Shown here: positions 50,987-59,010 of the stretch, piece after piece | How the letters are laid out: each line of letters begins with the position of its first letter | Position numbering within the stretch: the stretch's first letter is position 1 | From: an uncultured Candidatus Saccharibacteria bacterium | GTDB lineage: Bacteria; Patescibacteriota; Saccharimonadia; Saccharimonadales; Saccharimonadaceae | DNA: 64,000 bases | NCBI GenBank assembly: GCA_947253945.1 | Contig: CAMYAY010000005.1 | Coordinates: 1 to 64,000 of the forward strand | Direction: 5' to 3' | Position numbers and translations under genes: made by a program | Notes under the pieces: generated by a model | What the model was told of the DNA's origin: nothing | Seen by the model: the letters and a program-made list of their open reading frames with translations, nothing else | Databases searched by the model: none

Positions 50987-51406
50987 TTACAATTCTAAAC
51001 CGGTGATTTCGACGTCACGACCACTGTCGGGCAAGTAATTAAACTTGATAATAATGCGCCGCTCTGGCAAGCAATGCTGCACCGACTGTCCCCACTCAAT
51101 CACCGTCACTGACTGCGGGTCATGAATTGATTCAGCAAGTTCCATCGTCACAATTCCTGGGTCACTCAACCGATAAAAATCATAGTGGTTTAGCACCAAC
51201 CCATCGCGCGCCGGATAGCTACAATTAATCGTGAAGCTTGGCGACTGCACCGTATCGGTCACCCCTAGACCTGCCGCCAAGCCGTGTGTGAAGGTCGTCT
51301 TGCCGGCGCCCACATCGCCAATCAGCTCAAACACCTCGCCGCCGTGCAGCTGTGCGCCAATGCGCTGGCCCAGCGCCACCATTTCTTCTGTCGTCTTGAT
51401 AATCAT
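50987..51406 (-). CDS. tsaE: tRNA threonylcarbamoyladenosine ATPase TsaE
   Basis: A 139-residue P-loop protein with GDVGAGKTTFTHGLA (Walker A), SPSFTI and NHYDFYRL, the TsaE signatures. It hydrolyses ATP to drive the TsaBD cycle in t6A synthesis. TAAAAT ends 6 nt before the ATG. Divergent from the lamin-tail gene. Confidence 0.94.
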   Translation of the reverse strand: MIIKTTEEMVALGQRIGAQLHGGEVFELIGDVGAGKTTFTHGLAAGLGVTDTVQSPSFTINCSYPARDGLVLNHYDFYRLSDPGIVTMELAESIHDPQSVTVIEWGQSVQHCLPERRIIIKFNYLPDSGRDVEITGLEL

Positions 51407-51461
51407 ACCCTTATTTTAGCACTTGCAAGCCGCTTATGGTTATGGTTTAATGTAATCAGTA

Positions 51462-53186
51462 ATGTCGCATCTTAGCCACCACCTAATGCGTCTCGCCACC
51501 ACACTATTCTTTGCCACCCTCCTTACTCTGTCCGCTACCTCGGCAACCCAAGCGGCGGTCGTTAATGATACTGTGCAATTGACCGACGGCGTAATTATTA
51601 GCGAAATTTACCAAAGCGACCACGGCAGCTTTATTGAGTTTTATAACAACAGCGACCACGACGCCTACGGCTGGCGCCAATTCTTCTTAAATCCCCATAC
51701 CTTTGGAATTGATTTGCCTAATCTTAATTTGCCGCCACTATTTGACTTCAGTAGTATCAAGCCTCATGGTACCAAAAGTGTCAGTGTGCAGCCTATCTGG
51801 ACTTGGGTGATACTAAACTACTTTGAGCTAATGAGCAACAACGCTTTAACGGAAGTACAAGATGCGCTTGACGAGCACCCTGGCTACTCTTACCAGCGTT
51901 GTTTAACCCGTGACGCCGATGGCCAACCGTTCATCTCCGATAAGTTTTACTACGCGAAGGCCACTCGCGGCGCACAACTCGACTGCGCTAGCCTCAGTCT
52001 AACCGACCAAACTATTTACAATCAGCCTAATCAATGTCATGACATTAAGCTGAACGAAATTTACAGTAACGCCGCGCCCGACCAACAATTTATTGAAGTC
52101 CAAAACACCGGCAATACGCCAGTTGACCTCAGTACTTGCTACCTCAGTAGTGACCGCCTCACTTCGCCGCAGCCGCTCGGCTGGGCTGTGCTTCTCCCCC
52201 ATGAATTGTACGCCGTCGGCTTCCCCTACCAGACCACCGACCCAAACTGGCACGCTTTAGGCATGACCGGCGGGCAAGTCAAACTCCTTACTACCAACCA
52301 GCACGCCATCGTTGACGAGCTAACTTACCACGGCCAGCAGCCCAACCGCAGCTACAGCCTTGACGATAATTACCAATGGCAATTCACTTTACCGACGCCA
52401 AACGCACCCAATCAGTTTCAAACAACCGATAAGTCAATCACTCAGCCAGCCCCAAAAACGCTAAAGGCATCAACAGTCGACCAGTCTGACACTAATAATG
52501 CCACTACCGCCGAGGCAGACCGTAACCAATTCGACCAACTAAGCGACCAGTTCGCGGAACTTGATGAACTCGATAAACTGACCAAGCAATTAACAGTTAG
52601 TCAGCCTGACGCGCCAGCCAAACCCGCCACGCTAAATAAATCCACAGCGCCCGAGCCGGATATCTGGCCAGCCAAGGCCTTTGTGCCACCGCTCACAACT
52701 AAAGCTCCGGCGGTCAAAGTTAAAACCACCCCCACACGTAGCTTACTAGCCACTCGGTCGTCGCGCCAAAATCCATTAAAACCTAAAGTAGCAAAAGCGG
52801 TGAAGCCATCAACTAAACCTGCCAAAACTTGCCCCGAAGGCAGCCAACTTAACCCTGCCACCAACCGCTGTGTCAAATCTGCCAAACTTGACCACCAGCC
52901 CGCCGCTAATAAATCCGACACTGGTAGCACTACTCCACCCGCTACCTCTGATTACAGCCCTTACATCATCGGCGCCGGCCTCGGCACTATAGCGCTAATT
53001 GTACTCGCTTACCAGATATTACAAGCCCGCCGCCAAGTAAAATTACGCCGTAGCGCCCAAGTTTTATCGCCCGCTACTGGCAAACTAACCGAGTCACCGC
53101 TACCAAAATCAGCCCAACCAACCAAGCCGTCTAAATCAACCAAAACAGCTAAACCTGAGCCAACAGACAAAATTAACTTTACATAG
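51462..53186 (+). CDS. Surface protein with lamin-tail-like domains and C-terminal anchor
   Basis: A 574-residue exported protein: signal peptide ending near AATQAAV, two lamin-tail-like beta domains with IISEIYQSDHGSFIEFYNN and IKLNEIYSNAAPDQQFIEVQN, a long Thr/Pro/Lys linker, a small ESPL-type Cys pair (CPEGSQLNPATNRC), a transmembrane helix (about 508-526) and a short basic tail. The protein would be held in the membrane with its domains outside. Function unknown; LTD domains are common in secreted nucleases and surface proteins. A TTTAAT-like element is near the ATG but not at the regular spacing. A second in-frame ATG is 24 nt downstream. Confidence 0.8.
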   Translation: MSHLSHHLMRLATTLFFATLLTLSATSATQAAVVNDTVQLTDGVIISEIYQSDHGSFIEFYNNSDHDAYGWRQFFLNPHTFGIDLPNLNLPPLFDFSSIKPHGTKSVSVQPIWTWVILNYFELMSNNALTEVQDALDEHPGYSYQRCLTRDADGQPFISDKFYYAKATRGAQLDCASLSLTDQTIYNQPNQCHDIKLNEIYSNAAPDQQFIEVQNTGNTPVDLSTCYLSSDRLTSPQPLGWAVLLPHELYAVGFPYQTTDPNWHALGMTGGQVKLLTTNQHAIVDELTYHGQQPNRSYSLDDNYQWQFTLPTPNAPNQFQTTDKSITQPAPKTLKASTVDQSDTNNATTAEADRNQFDQLSDQFAELDELDKLTKQLTVSQPDAPAKPATLNKSTAPEPDIWPAKAFVPPLTTKAPAVKVKTTPTRSLLATRSSRQNPLKPKVAKAVKPSTKPAKTCPEGSQLNPATNRCVKSAKLDHQPAANKSDTGSTTPPATSDYSPYIIGAGLGTIALIVLAYQILQARRQVKLRRSAQVLSPATGKLTESPLPKSAQPTKPSKSTKTAKPEPTDKINFT

Positions 53187-53198
53187 TACAATAGGCTT

Positions 53199-53711
53199 AT
53201 GCGTATCCTCGGTATCGACCCCGGCACAGGCATTCTCGGCTTTGGCGTGATTGACTTTCAACCCTACAAGTCACCCAAAATGATTGATGGTGGTGTGGTG
53301 GCAACACCAGCACACACCCCGCTCAACGTCCGCCTGCTCGACATTTACGACTCGCTCACCAGCATTATCACTAACACCAAACCCGACTGCGTCTCAATTG
53401 AAGGGCTCTACTTTAACCGCAACATCACCACTGCGATCTCAGTGGCTGAAGCGCGCGGTGTAGTGATTTTAGTTGCCACGCAACACAATTTACCCTGCTT
53501 TTCTTACACACCACTCCAGATTAAGCAAACTCTAACCGGCTACGGCCGCGCCGAGAAGAAACAAGTAATGGAGATGGTGCGCATCCAGCTCGGTCTCGAA
53601 AAAGTCCCACAGCCCGACGACGCCGCCGACGCCCTCGCTGCCGCTATTACTCACTACTTCATGACCAAGCGCGACACATTAGCCAACCACCAGTCAAATA
53701 AGCTACAATAG
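53199..53711 (+). CDS. ruvC: Holliday junction resolvase RuvC
   Basis: A 170-residue RNase H-fold nuclease with catalytic Asp in LGIDPGTGILGFGVID, Glu in SIEGLYF, and the C-terminal DDAADALAAAI site. It cuts Holliday junctions after RuvAB migration. TACAAT ends 6 nt before the ATG. Confidence 0.95.
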   Translation: MRILGIDPGTGILGFGVIDFQPYKSPKMIDGGVVATPAHTPLNVRLLDIYDSLTSIITNTKPDCVSIEGLYFNRNITTAISVAEARGVVILVATQHNLPCFSYTPLQIKQTLTGYGRAEKKQVMEMVRIQLGLEKVPQPDDAADALAAAITHYFMTKRDTLANHQSNKLQ

Positions 53712-53715
53712 AAGC

Positions 53716-54282
53716 ATGATTGCATACATTAAAGGCCGCGTGATTGAGAAAGACACCCAGTCAATCGTGGTTGATAACAGTGGTATTGGTTACGAAATTT
53801 TCGTCCCAACCGATACCAGCGAAGCCGCCCTGCTTGACCAAGAGGTGGCGCTTTACATTTATCACGCCGTCAAAGAAAACGCCGAGGAGCTATTCGGCTT
53901 CACTACCCTAGCTGCCAAGCGTCTGTTCGAGCTCTTAATCTCCGTGCAAGGCGTCGGCCCCAAGGCTGCCCTTGCCATTCTCTCGCTCGGCAGCGGCGAC
54001 ACCGTGCGCAACGCCATTGCAAACTCCGACGCCAGCTTCATCGCTCACGCTAGTGGTGTCGGCAAGAAGACCGCTGAACGCGTAGCGGTGGATTTACACG
54101 ACAAAGTCGGCGCTAGTACCAGTGGTGGCAATACACCACAGCTCACTCCAAGTAGCAGCGAAGCTCTCGACGCCCTCATTGCGCTCGGCTTTAATCTCAA
54201 CGACGCCAGCGGCCTCTTAAAAGATGTGCCGACCAATTTGCCGGTCAGCGAACAAGTCCGCCTCGCTCTCAAGCAGCGCTAG
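53716..54282 (+). CDS. ruvA: Holliday junction DNA helicase subunit RuvA
   Basis: A 188-residue RuvA: N-terminal OB domain (MIAYIKGRVIEKD), two helix-hairpin-helix motifs (LLISVQGVGPKAALAIL and FIAHASGVGKKTAERV) and the C-terminal domain III that contacts RuvB. Its TACAAT hexamer (53704-53709) overlaps the ruvC stop codon, 6 nt before the ATG, so it may have its own start as well as operon transcription. Confidence 0.95.
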   Translation: MIAYIKGRVIEKDTQSIVVDNSGIGYEIFVPTDTSEAALLDQEVALYIYHAVKENAEELFGFTTLAAKRLFELLISVQGVGPKAALAILSLGSGDTVRNAIANSDASFIAHASGVGKKTAERVAVDLHDKVGASTSGGNTPQLTPSSSEALDALIALGFNLNDASGLLKDVPTNLPVSEQVRLALKQR

Positions 54283-54297
54283 TGTTAAAATAGAGTT

Positions 54298-55320
54298 ATG
54301 GGAATTCAGCGATTTGTCGAACCAACAGCGCCCGAGCCAGACACGAACGAGGCGCAAGAAGAAGCCCGCACTGAGGTGACACTGCGGCCGCAGACCTTCG
54401 CTGACTATATTGGCCAGCCACGGATGAAGCGCAACTTACAGCTCGCCATTGACGCCGCCAAGCAGCGCGGCGAACCGATTGACCACGTATTACTCTATGG
54501 CCCACCAGGGCTCGGCAAAACTACCATGGCGGGCGTCATCGCCAACGAGATGGGCGCCGGACTCCGCGTTACCTCTGGACCAGCCATTGAGCGCGCCGGC
54601 GACCTCGCCAGCATTTTGACCAACCTTCAAGATGGCGACGTCTTGTTTATTGACGAAATTCACCGCCTCTCACGCACAGTTGAAGAAGTGCTTTATTCCG
54701 CCATGGAAGACTTCAAGCTTGACATCGTAATTGGTAAGGGGCCAGCTGCCCGCAGCGTCCGGCTTGACCTGCCACGCTTCACCGTGATTGGCGCCACCAC
54801 TCGCACTGGCAGCCTCGCAGCACCACTGCGCGACCGCTTTGGGCACCTCTTCCACCTCGAATTTTATAGTAACGACGACATCGAACAGATTATTACGCGC
54901 AGCGCCAAACTACTTTCGGCCGACATCACACCCGAAGCCGCTCAGTTACTCGCCGCGCGCAGCCGACAGACGCCGCGCATTGCGAACCGCCTCTTGAAGC
55001 GCGTTCGCGACTACGCCGAAGTACATAGCGGCGCCAAGATTGATATAAGTAGCGCCAAGGCCGCACTCAAGCTCCTTGAAATTGACGATCTCGGCCTTGA
55101 TCCCGCCGACCGCCACATGCTCGCCACCATGTATACTAATTACAAAGACCGCCCCGTCGGCCTCAACACCATCGCCGCCCTCACTGGCGATGAAGCTTCC
55201 ACTATCGAAGACTTCTACGAGCCATACCTCTTGCAGATTGGCTTTATTGAACGCACACCGCGTGGCCGACTCGTAACTACCCGCGCCATCGAACATCTTA
55301 AAAAATTAGGTTGTATATAA
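54298..55320 (+). CDS. ruvB: Holliday junction DNA helicase subunit RuvB
   Basis: A 340-residue AAA+ motor with FADYIGQPRMKRNL, Walker A GPPGLGKT, Walker B LFIDEIHRL, the Arg finger region GATTRTGSLAAPLRDRFG and a C-terminal winged helix. TAAAAT ends 6 nt before the ATG. Third in a ruvC-ruvA-ruvB-bPH run. Confidence 0.97.
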   Translation: MGIQRFVEPTAPEPDTNEAQEEARTEVTLRPQTFADYIGQPRMKRNLQLAIDAAKQRGEPIDHVLLYGPPGLGKTTMAGVIANEMGAGLRVTSGPAIERAGDLASILTNLQDGDVLFIDEIHRLSRTVEEVLYSAMEDFKLDIVIGKGPAARSVRLDLPRFTVIGATTRTGSLAAPLRDRFGHLFHLEFYSNDDIEQIITRSAKLLSADITPEAAQLLAARSRQTPRIANRLLKRVRDYAEVHSGAKIDISSAKAALKLLEIDDLGLDPADRHMLATMYTNYKDRPVGLNTIAALTGDEASTIEDFYEPYLLQIGFIERTPRGRLVTTRAIEHLKKLGCI

Positions 55321-55332
55321 TAAAATAGTAGC

Positions 55333-55926
55333 ATGAATGATAATCAGAATAATTTAACCCCAGCCGAGCAGGCCGACCACGACCGCAGCGTCCACGACTA
55401 CCCCGACCTCAATCTCGGCGACCAAGAATATGTAGTTATTGACGTCGAACGCTCTTTCTGTGGCATTCTCGCCATCTGGCTCGGCGCGCTCCTCACCTTT
55501 GGTGTCTTTATTGCACTTGCCTTCATTATTTATAGTCTGCCGAACATCCCAAATCGCGAGTACTTCGCGCTCGGCTTGCTCGCCTTTAGCGCCGCCTTCA
55601 GCTTTATTTTTGCTCTCGTTGCCACCAAGGTTTACACCGGTAACACCTTTATTGTAACTAACGAGCGCGTCTTCGCTCGCATCCAGACTACACCATTTAG
55701 CGTCCGTTCGCAGAATGTTGAGCTGGAGCACATCGAAGACTGCAGCTTCGCTCAAAATAGCCCGTTGCAGGTCATCTTCAACTATGGTTCAATCCGCCTT
55801 AGTACCGTGGGTGATGAGCAAACTTACACTTTCAATTTTGTGGCTAATCCAAAGGAACAGTTTAAAGTGGTCAACAAGGTCGTCCAGCAAGTTGACGGTG
55901 AACACACCACTCGCTACCACGGTTAA
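55333..55926 (+). CDS. Membrane protein with bacterial PH domain
   Basis: A 197-residue protein with an acidic N-terminus, two transmembrane helices (about 43-90) and a C-terminal bacterial PH-like domain (about 95-175, with NTFIVTNERVFARIQTTPFS and LEHIEDCSFAQNSPLQVIFNYG), as in YdbS/bPH2 proteins. Role unknown. TAAAAT ends 6 nt before the ATG, right after the ruvB stop. Confidence 0.75.
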   Translation: MNDNQNNLTPAEQADHDRSVHDYPDLNLGDQEYVVIDVERSFCGILAIWLGALLTFGVFIALAFIIYSLPNIPNREYFALGLLAFSAAFSFIFALVATKVYTGNTFIVTNERVFARIQTTPFSVRSQNVELEHIEDCSFAQNSPLQVIFNYGSIRLSTVGDEQTYTFNFVANPKEQFKVVNKVVQQVDGEHTTRYHG

Positions 55927-55945
55927 ACCAGTTAATTTGTAACCT

Positions 55946-55974
55946 AAAAAGCTAGCATCACGCTAGCTTTTAAT
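55946..55974. terminator. Bidirectional terminator
   Basis: AAAAGCTAGC/GCTAGCTTTT with 5-6-nt loop and T-runs on both strands, between the convergent PH protein and pilin genes. Confidence 0.85.
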
Positions 55975-55981
55975 TTAACCG

Positions 55982-56446
55982 TTACTTACGCTTCAGAGTT
56001 GACTTCGAGTGGCTGTCTTCGCGCTCAAACGCCGCTTCGTGCTCCATCTCAGAACGAAGCTTAAAGGCCTGACACTTGCCTTCGTTATCGCAATCAAGTG
56101 GCGAGTACTTGTAATCACAGTTACCATTACTCTCTTGCTTACCGTTCTTTGTGTAATTACACTGATCGCCGTGCAAAGTAAAGCCATGCGGGTCGGTAAA
56201 TAAGGTCGGGTCAACCATCGGCAGATTGTCGCGACTAATCGCGCGCGGATAGTAATGGTGCTCCTTATAAAATACCTCCTTTAAGGCATAATACACGGTA
56301 TTGATGGTCTGCTTGCGCTGCTGGTCGCGCTGCGCCACCTTAAGGTCGTTGCGCTGCAAAATGAAAAAAGTGCCTAAAATTATTAGAATGACAATGGCAA
56401 GCGTCATCTCAATCAGGGTAAAGCCCGCTTCGTTTCGTTTCTTCAT
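55982..56446 (-). CDS. Orphan type IV pilin-like protein
   Basis: A 154-residue prepilin away from the main locus: leader KKRNEAG|FTLIEMTLAIVILIILG with Glu5, one hydrophobic helix, then a domain with three Cys in a short span (CNYTKNGKQESNGNCDYK). The first in-frame ATG (56455) lies inside the -10 hexamer TAAAAT; ATG 56446 is 7 nt after it and fits the leaderless pattern. It may be an alternative pilin subunit. Confidence 0.82.
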   Translation of the reverse strand: MKKRNEAGFTLIEMTLAIVILIILGTFFILQRNDLKVAQRDQQRKQTINTVYYALKEVFYKEHHYYPRAISRDNLPMVDPTLFTDPHGFTLHGDQCNYTKNGKQESNGNCDYKYSPLDCDNEGKCQAFKLRSEMEHEAAFEREDSHSKSTLKRK

Positions 56447-56466
56447 TACTATCATTTTAGCACACT

Positions 56467-56868
56467 TTAATTATGTTTGCCGGACAAGAAATCAAGCCAC
56501 TGGTCAAGATTAGAACGCTGTTCAAACTGCTGGTTAGTCTTGCCTTGGTTGGTATCAGCTACCTCGGCGCGCTTTAGTAGCACCAAATGCTCACCCGGCA
56601 GGGCCTTACCTAATAGCGCCCGCGCCGATAGCTCCAAATACTCATTGGTCTTGTAATACGCCTGTTCCAAGCGCAAATTCTCATTCTGAATTTCAATCAC
56701 CTGATTGTCGAGCACTCCTTGGTCGACTTGCCGCTGCAAACGGTAATTACGATTCATCACGTCGATAGTGATAGTCATAAAGCCAAGCCAAAAAACGGCC
56801 ACGCCCACGATAATCAACATACCGGGACTGGCCAACTTCGCAAATCTGACCTTTAATTGCTCAAGCAT
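56467..56868 (-). CDS. FtsB/DivIC-like septum protein
   Basis: A 133-residue protein with one transmembrane helix (about 15-37), a coiled coil (LQRQVDQGVLDNQVIEIQNENLR region) and a short C-terminal part, the build of FtsB/DivIC. These scaffold FtsQLB at the division site. TATAAT ends 7 nt before the ATG. A similar topology is found in other coiled-coil proteins, so the call is moderate. Confidence 0.72.
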   Translation of the reverse strand: MLEQLKVRFAKLASPGMLIIVGVAVFWLGFMTITIDVMNRNYRLQRQVDQGVLDNQVIEIQNENLRLEQAYYKTNEYLELSARALLGKALPGEHLVLLKRAEVADTNQGKTNQQFEQRSNLDQWLDFLSGKHN

Positions 56869-56908
56869 TACCGTTATTATAACACATTCTATGCTATAAT
56901 ATTCGTAG

Positions 56909-56984
56909 CGGGGCGTAGCTCAGTGGTTAGAGCAGTCGGCTCATAACCGATTGGTCACTGGTTCAAACCCAGTCGCCCCGACCA
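56909..56984 (+). tRNA. tRNA with CAU anticodon, probable tRNA-Ile2
   Basis: Acceptor CGGGGCG/CGCCCCG, D-arm AGCTCAGTGGTTAGAGCAG, anticodon stem GTCGG/CCGAT closing CTCATAA, variable region TTGGTC, T-arm ACTGG TTCAAAC CCAGT, ACCA encoded. The D-loop length and TTGGTC match E. coli tRNA-Ile2 better than tRNA-Met. TilS, needed to convert its C34 to lysidine, is encoded at 13127-14005. TATAAT at 56895-56900. Confidence 0.85.
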
Positions 56985-56987
56985 ATC

Positions 56988-57272
56988 TTATTCAGCCTTT
57001 GGTGGCTGATTTTTTGTTTCGGTATTACGTGGGTCGGTCGCAAGCTCCGCCTCAATTTCCTGCTGGCGGGCGCGATTTTGGTCCATCTGCATACTAGTGC
57101 GGTAAGTGTCATAGCCGCAACGGTCGTACTGCTCCCACTGCCAATCTAACTGGCCGTATTCTGCCGCCAACCGGCCAAGTTCGCCCTTCAGTCGGTCATA
57201 ATACTCCGGCGTCCGTTCTACCTTTGGCGCCGGCGGATTCTTATCTTTGTTGCCAATAAAATGATATACCAT
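56988..57272 (-). CDS. Small hydrophilic protein
   Basis: A 94-residue, helix-prone, charged protein with a Lys/Pro-rich start and YYDRLKGELGRLAAEYGQLDW, then EQYDRCGYDTYR and a Gln/Glu-rich end. No membrane segment. A GGAAA ribosome-binding-like site precedes the ATG. It ends 3 nt from the tRNA-Ile2 gene on the other strand and follows the 73-residue gene past a terminator. Not recognised. Confidence 0.6.
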   Translation of the reverse strand: MVYHFIGNKDKNPPAPKVERTPEYYDRLKGELGRLAAEYGQLDWQWEQYDRCGYDTYRTSMQMDQNRARQQEIEAELATDPRNTETKNQPPKAE

Positions 57273-57283
57273 AATTTCCTACC

Positions 57284-57305
57284 AAAAACGGGGCCAAGCC
57301 CCGCT
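57284..57305 (-). terminator. Terminator after the 73-residue gene
   Basis: CGGGGC/GCCCCG with 3-nt loop (57289-57303), minus-strand tail TTTTTG. Confidence 0.85.
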
Positions 57306-57313
57306 ATCTTTAA

Positions 57314-57535
57314 CTAAGCTTCCTTGCGTCGTAAAGTCAATAGACCGTTACGTGGATTTTCTGCCACCACGCGGCCCTCTGGTACAGCCTCAAGTGGAGT
57401 TTCCTTACCACTGTTGCCGCCAATATTCTTGGCGAAGAAGTAAATTGTCTGCTCGCGACCGCCGCGCAAAACGACTTTCTTCTCGTGTAGGTAGTATGTC
57501 ACCCCCTTAGAATTTTGCTGTGAATAAACTGCCAT
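57314..57535 (-). CDS. Small conserved-looking protein
   Basis: A 73-residue protein starting MAVYSQQNSKGVTYYLHEK with a KKVVLRGGREQTIYFFAK beta-rich centre and LLTLRRKEA end. AAAAGGAGG before the ATG is one of the best ribosome binding sites in the window, and a strong terminator follows, so expression is probably high. It resembles short single-domain proteins often annotated as hypothetical in Saccharibacteria, but no family name is given here. Confidence 0.65.
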   Translation of the reverse strand: MAVYSQQNSKGVTYYLHEKKVVLRGGREQTIYFFAKNIGGNSGKETPLEAVPEGRVVAENPRNGLLTLRRKEA

Positions 57536-57576
57536 GTTCCTCCTTTTAGTTTACCTTTGCATAATATACTATACTG

Positions 57577-58257
57577 TTATGCTGTGTCAATAGTTTTACC
57601 ACTATTACGGCGACGTTTTACTACTGTTATCACAGACACCACCACACACCACGCTAAGTCAATAACGATTGCTACTACTATTAACATAGCTAGAATCACC
57701 AACCAGCCCGCCAAGTCGAAGCTAAAGCGCGGCGCTAAATAGTCAACGTAATAGAGGCTGGGATCAACCTTTAACGGCGCGCGCTCCAGATTGTGCTGCC
57801 CAACCTGCTGCGAGACACAAGAGGCTAGTGCTGGATAGCCACCCGCCGCCAACTTGTCGCCGCAAGCTCGCTCCGCCCGATGGTAAGCGTCTTTATCGAT
57901 AGTTGCAAATGTCTGCTCCATCGCCTGCTGGACGGCGTTGTTATAAACCGTTTGAAGCGCAATCTTACCTGTAGTGGTATTCATGTGCGCCAAAGTATAA
58001 CGATGCAACCGGCGCGCCGCTGCCTGCACAGCTTCAATGCGCCCCGTCTTATCTGCCTGCACCACCTCATCGCGTAGTTGCAACATCCGCAAATTATTTG
58101 ACCGCAAAGCCACGGCAATTAAAGGCACTAGAATGATAAGCATCACCAAGCCACCAGCTAACACCGCCAATCTTACATCAAACTTAGCGCGCACAGGCGT
58201 TATCTGAAATTCACCCGTCGTGGCAGTGGTGCTTTGCGACTCAAAATTAATCTTCAC
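57577..58257 (-). CDS. Two-helix membrane protein
   Basis: A 226-residue protein with transmembrane helices near residues 30-50 and 180-205 that enclose a mostly helical extracytoplasmic domain with two Cys (RACGDKL and ASCVSQQ), which could form a disulfide. A four-helix sensor-like build is possible, but no signalling output domain follows. Start GTG 58257 is 8 nt after TATAAT. Not recognised. Confidence 0.6.
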   Translation of the reverse strand: MKINFESQSTTATTGEFQITPVRAKFDVRLAVLAGGLVMLIILVPLIAVALRSNNLRMLQLRDEVVQADKTGRIEAVQAAARRLHRYTLAHMNTTTGKIALQTVYNNAVQQAMEQTFATIDKDAYHRAERACGDKLAAGGYPALASCVSQQVGQHNLERAPLKVDPSLYYVDYLAPRFSFDLAGWLVILAMLIVVAIVIDLAWCVVVSVITVVKRRRNSGKTIDTA

Positions 58258-58278
58258 TTACCTAAATTATAGCACAAG

Positions 58279-58956
58279 CTAAATCAAATGAGCGCGCAAA
58301 TAGTGAATCGGTTTACCTTCGGCACGATAGCGCGCCTCATAACTTGTCATCACGCGCGCATCCGCCGCTTCGCTAACCTCCGGCGCGTCATGTAGATCGT
58401 CTGTCGTGTAATCCACCTGCCAAGGCGCAGTAAATTGCGGTACTGACCAACTAAAGAGTGGCGCATTATCAGTCTTAAACTCCAACTGCCCGGTCGGTTT
58501 TAGTAGCGCCCGGTAGTCCTTTAAGCGCGCCGCGTTGGTTAAGCGATGCTTAATATTCGACTCTTGCGGCCACGGGTCAGGAAAAGTTATCCACAGGTTA
58601 TCCACACTGTGTAAATCAAATAAATCAGTCAGCTGCTTCGCCTCCGTCCAGAGGTAAAAAATGTTAGTCAAATTATCCGCTAGCGCCGCCTTTGCGCCCA
58701 AATACAGCCGGTCAGACTTACGATCTACCGCCACAAAAGTTCGCTCCGGATGCCGCCGCGCAAGCTCGGTTAAAAATAACCCCGAGCCAGCACCGACTTC
58801 CACCGTCAAACTAGTGGTATTTTGTAGCAAAGTTGCGCGCTGCGACTGCCACGTCGCCGTATCGTAGCAGTTACTGAGTGTCTGGAATACTGCAAACTTA
58901 TAGAGCTTGCGCTTCCGCGTAATAATAAAGTCATTGGGATTTATCGCCTGATTCAT
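58279..58956 (-). CDS. trmB: tRNA (guanine-N7-)-methyltransferase
   Basis: A 225-residue Rossmann methyltransferase with EVGAGSGLFLTELARRHPE (SAM loop), FVAVDRKSDR, and the TrmB hallmark WITFPDPWP followed by HRLTN. It makes m7G46 in tRNA. TACAAT ends 7 nt before the ATG. The WITFPDPW codons contain two exact DnaA-box sequences on the plus strand. Confidence 0.93.
   Translation of the reverse strand: MNQAINPNDFIITRKRKLYKFAVFQTLSNCYDTATWQSQRATLLQNTTSLTVEVGAGSGLFLTELARRHPERTFVAVDRKSDRLYLGAKAALADNLTNIFYLWTEAKQLTDLFDLHSVDNLWITFPDPWPQESNIKHRLTNAARLKDYRALLKPTGQLEFKTDNAPLFSWSVPQFTAPWQVDYTTDDLHDAPEVSEAADARVMTSYEARYRAEGKPIHYLRAHLI
58587..58606 (+). promoter_or_regulatory. Two exact DnaA-box 9-mers inside trmB
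   Basis: TTATCCACA at 58587-58595 and again at 58598-58606, same orientation, 11 bp apart (about one helix turn). They lie inside the trmB coding sequence, so a regulatory role is not shown. Confidence 0.4.
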
Positions 58957-59010
58957 CTTGGTTATTGTAGCAAATTACCGCAAATTCGGCCAATCTGCTA
59001 CAATAGGAAT

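Noticed and set aside
58587..58606. Origin of replication at the DnaA boxes
   Set aside because: There are only two boxes, inside a coding gene, with no AT-rich unwinding region and no dnaA or dnaN nearby.
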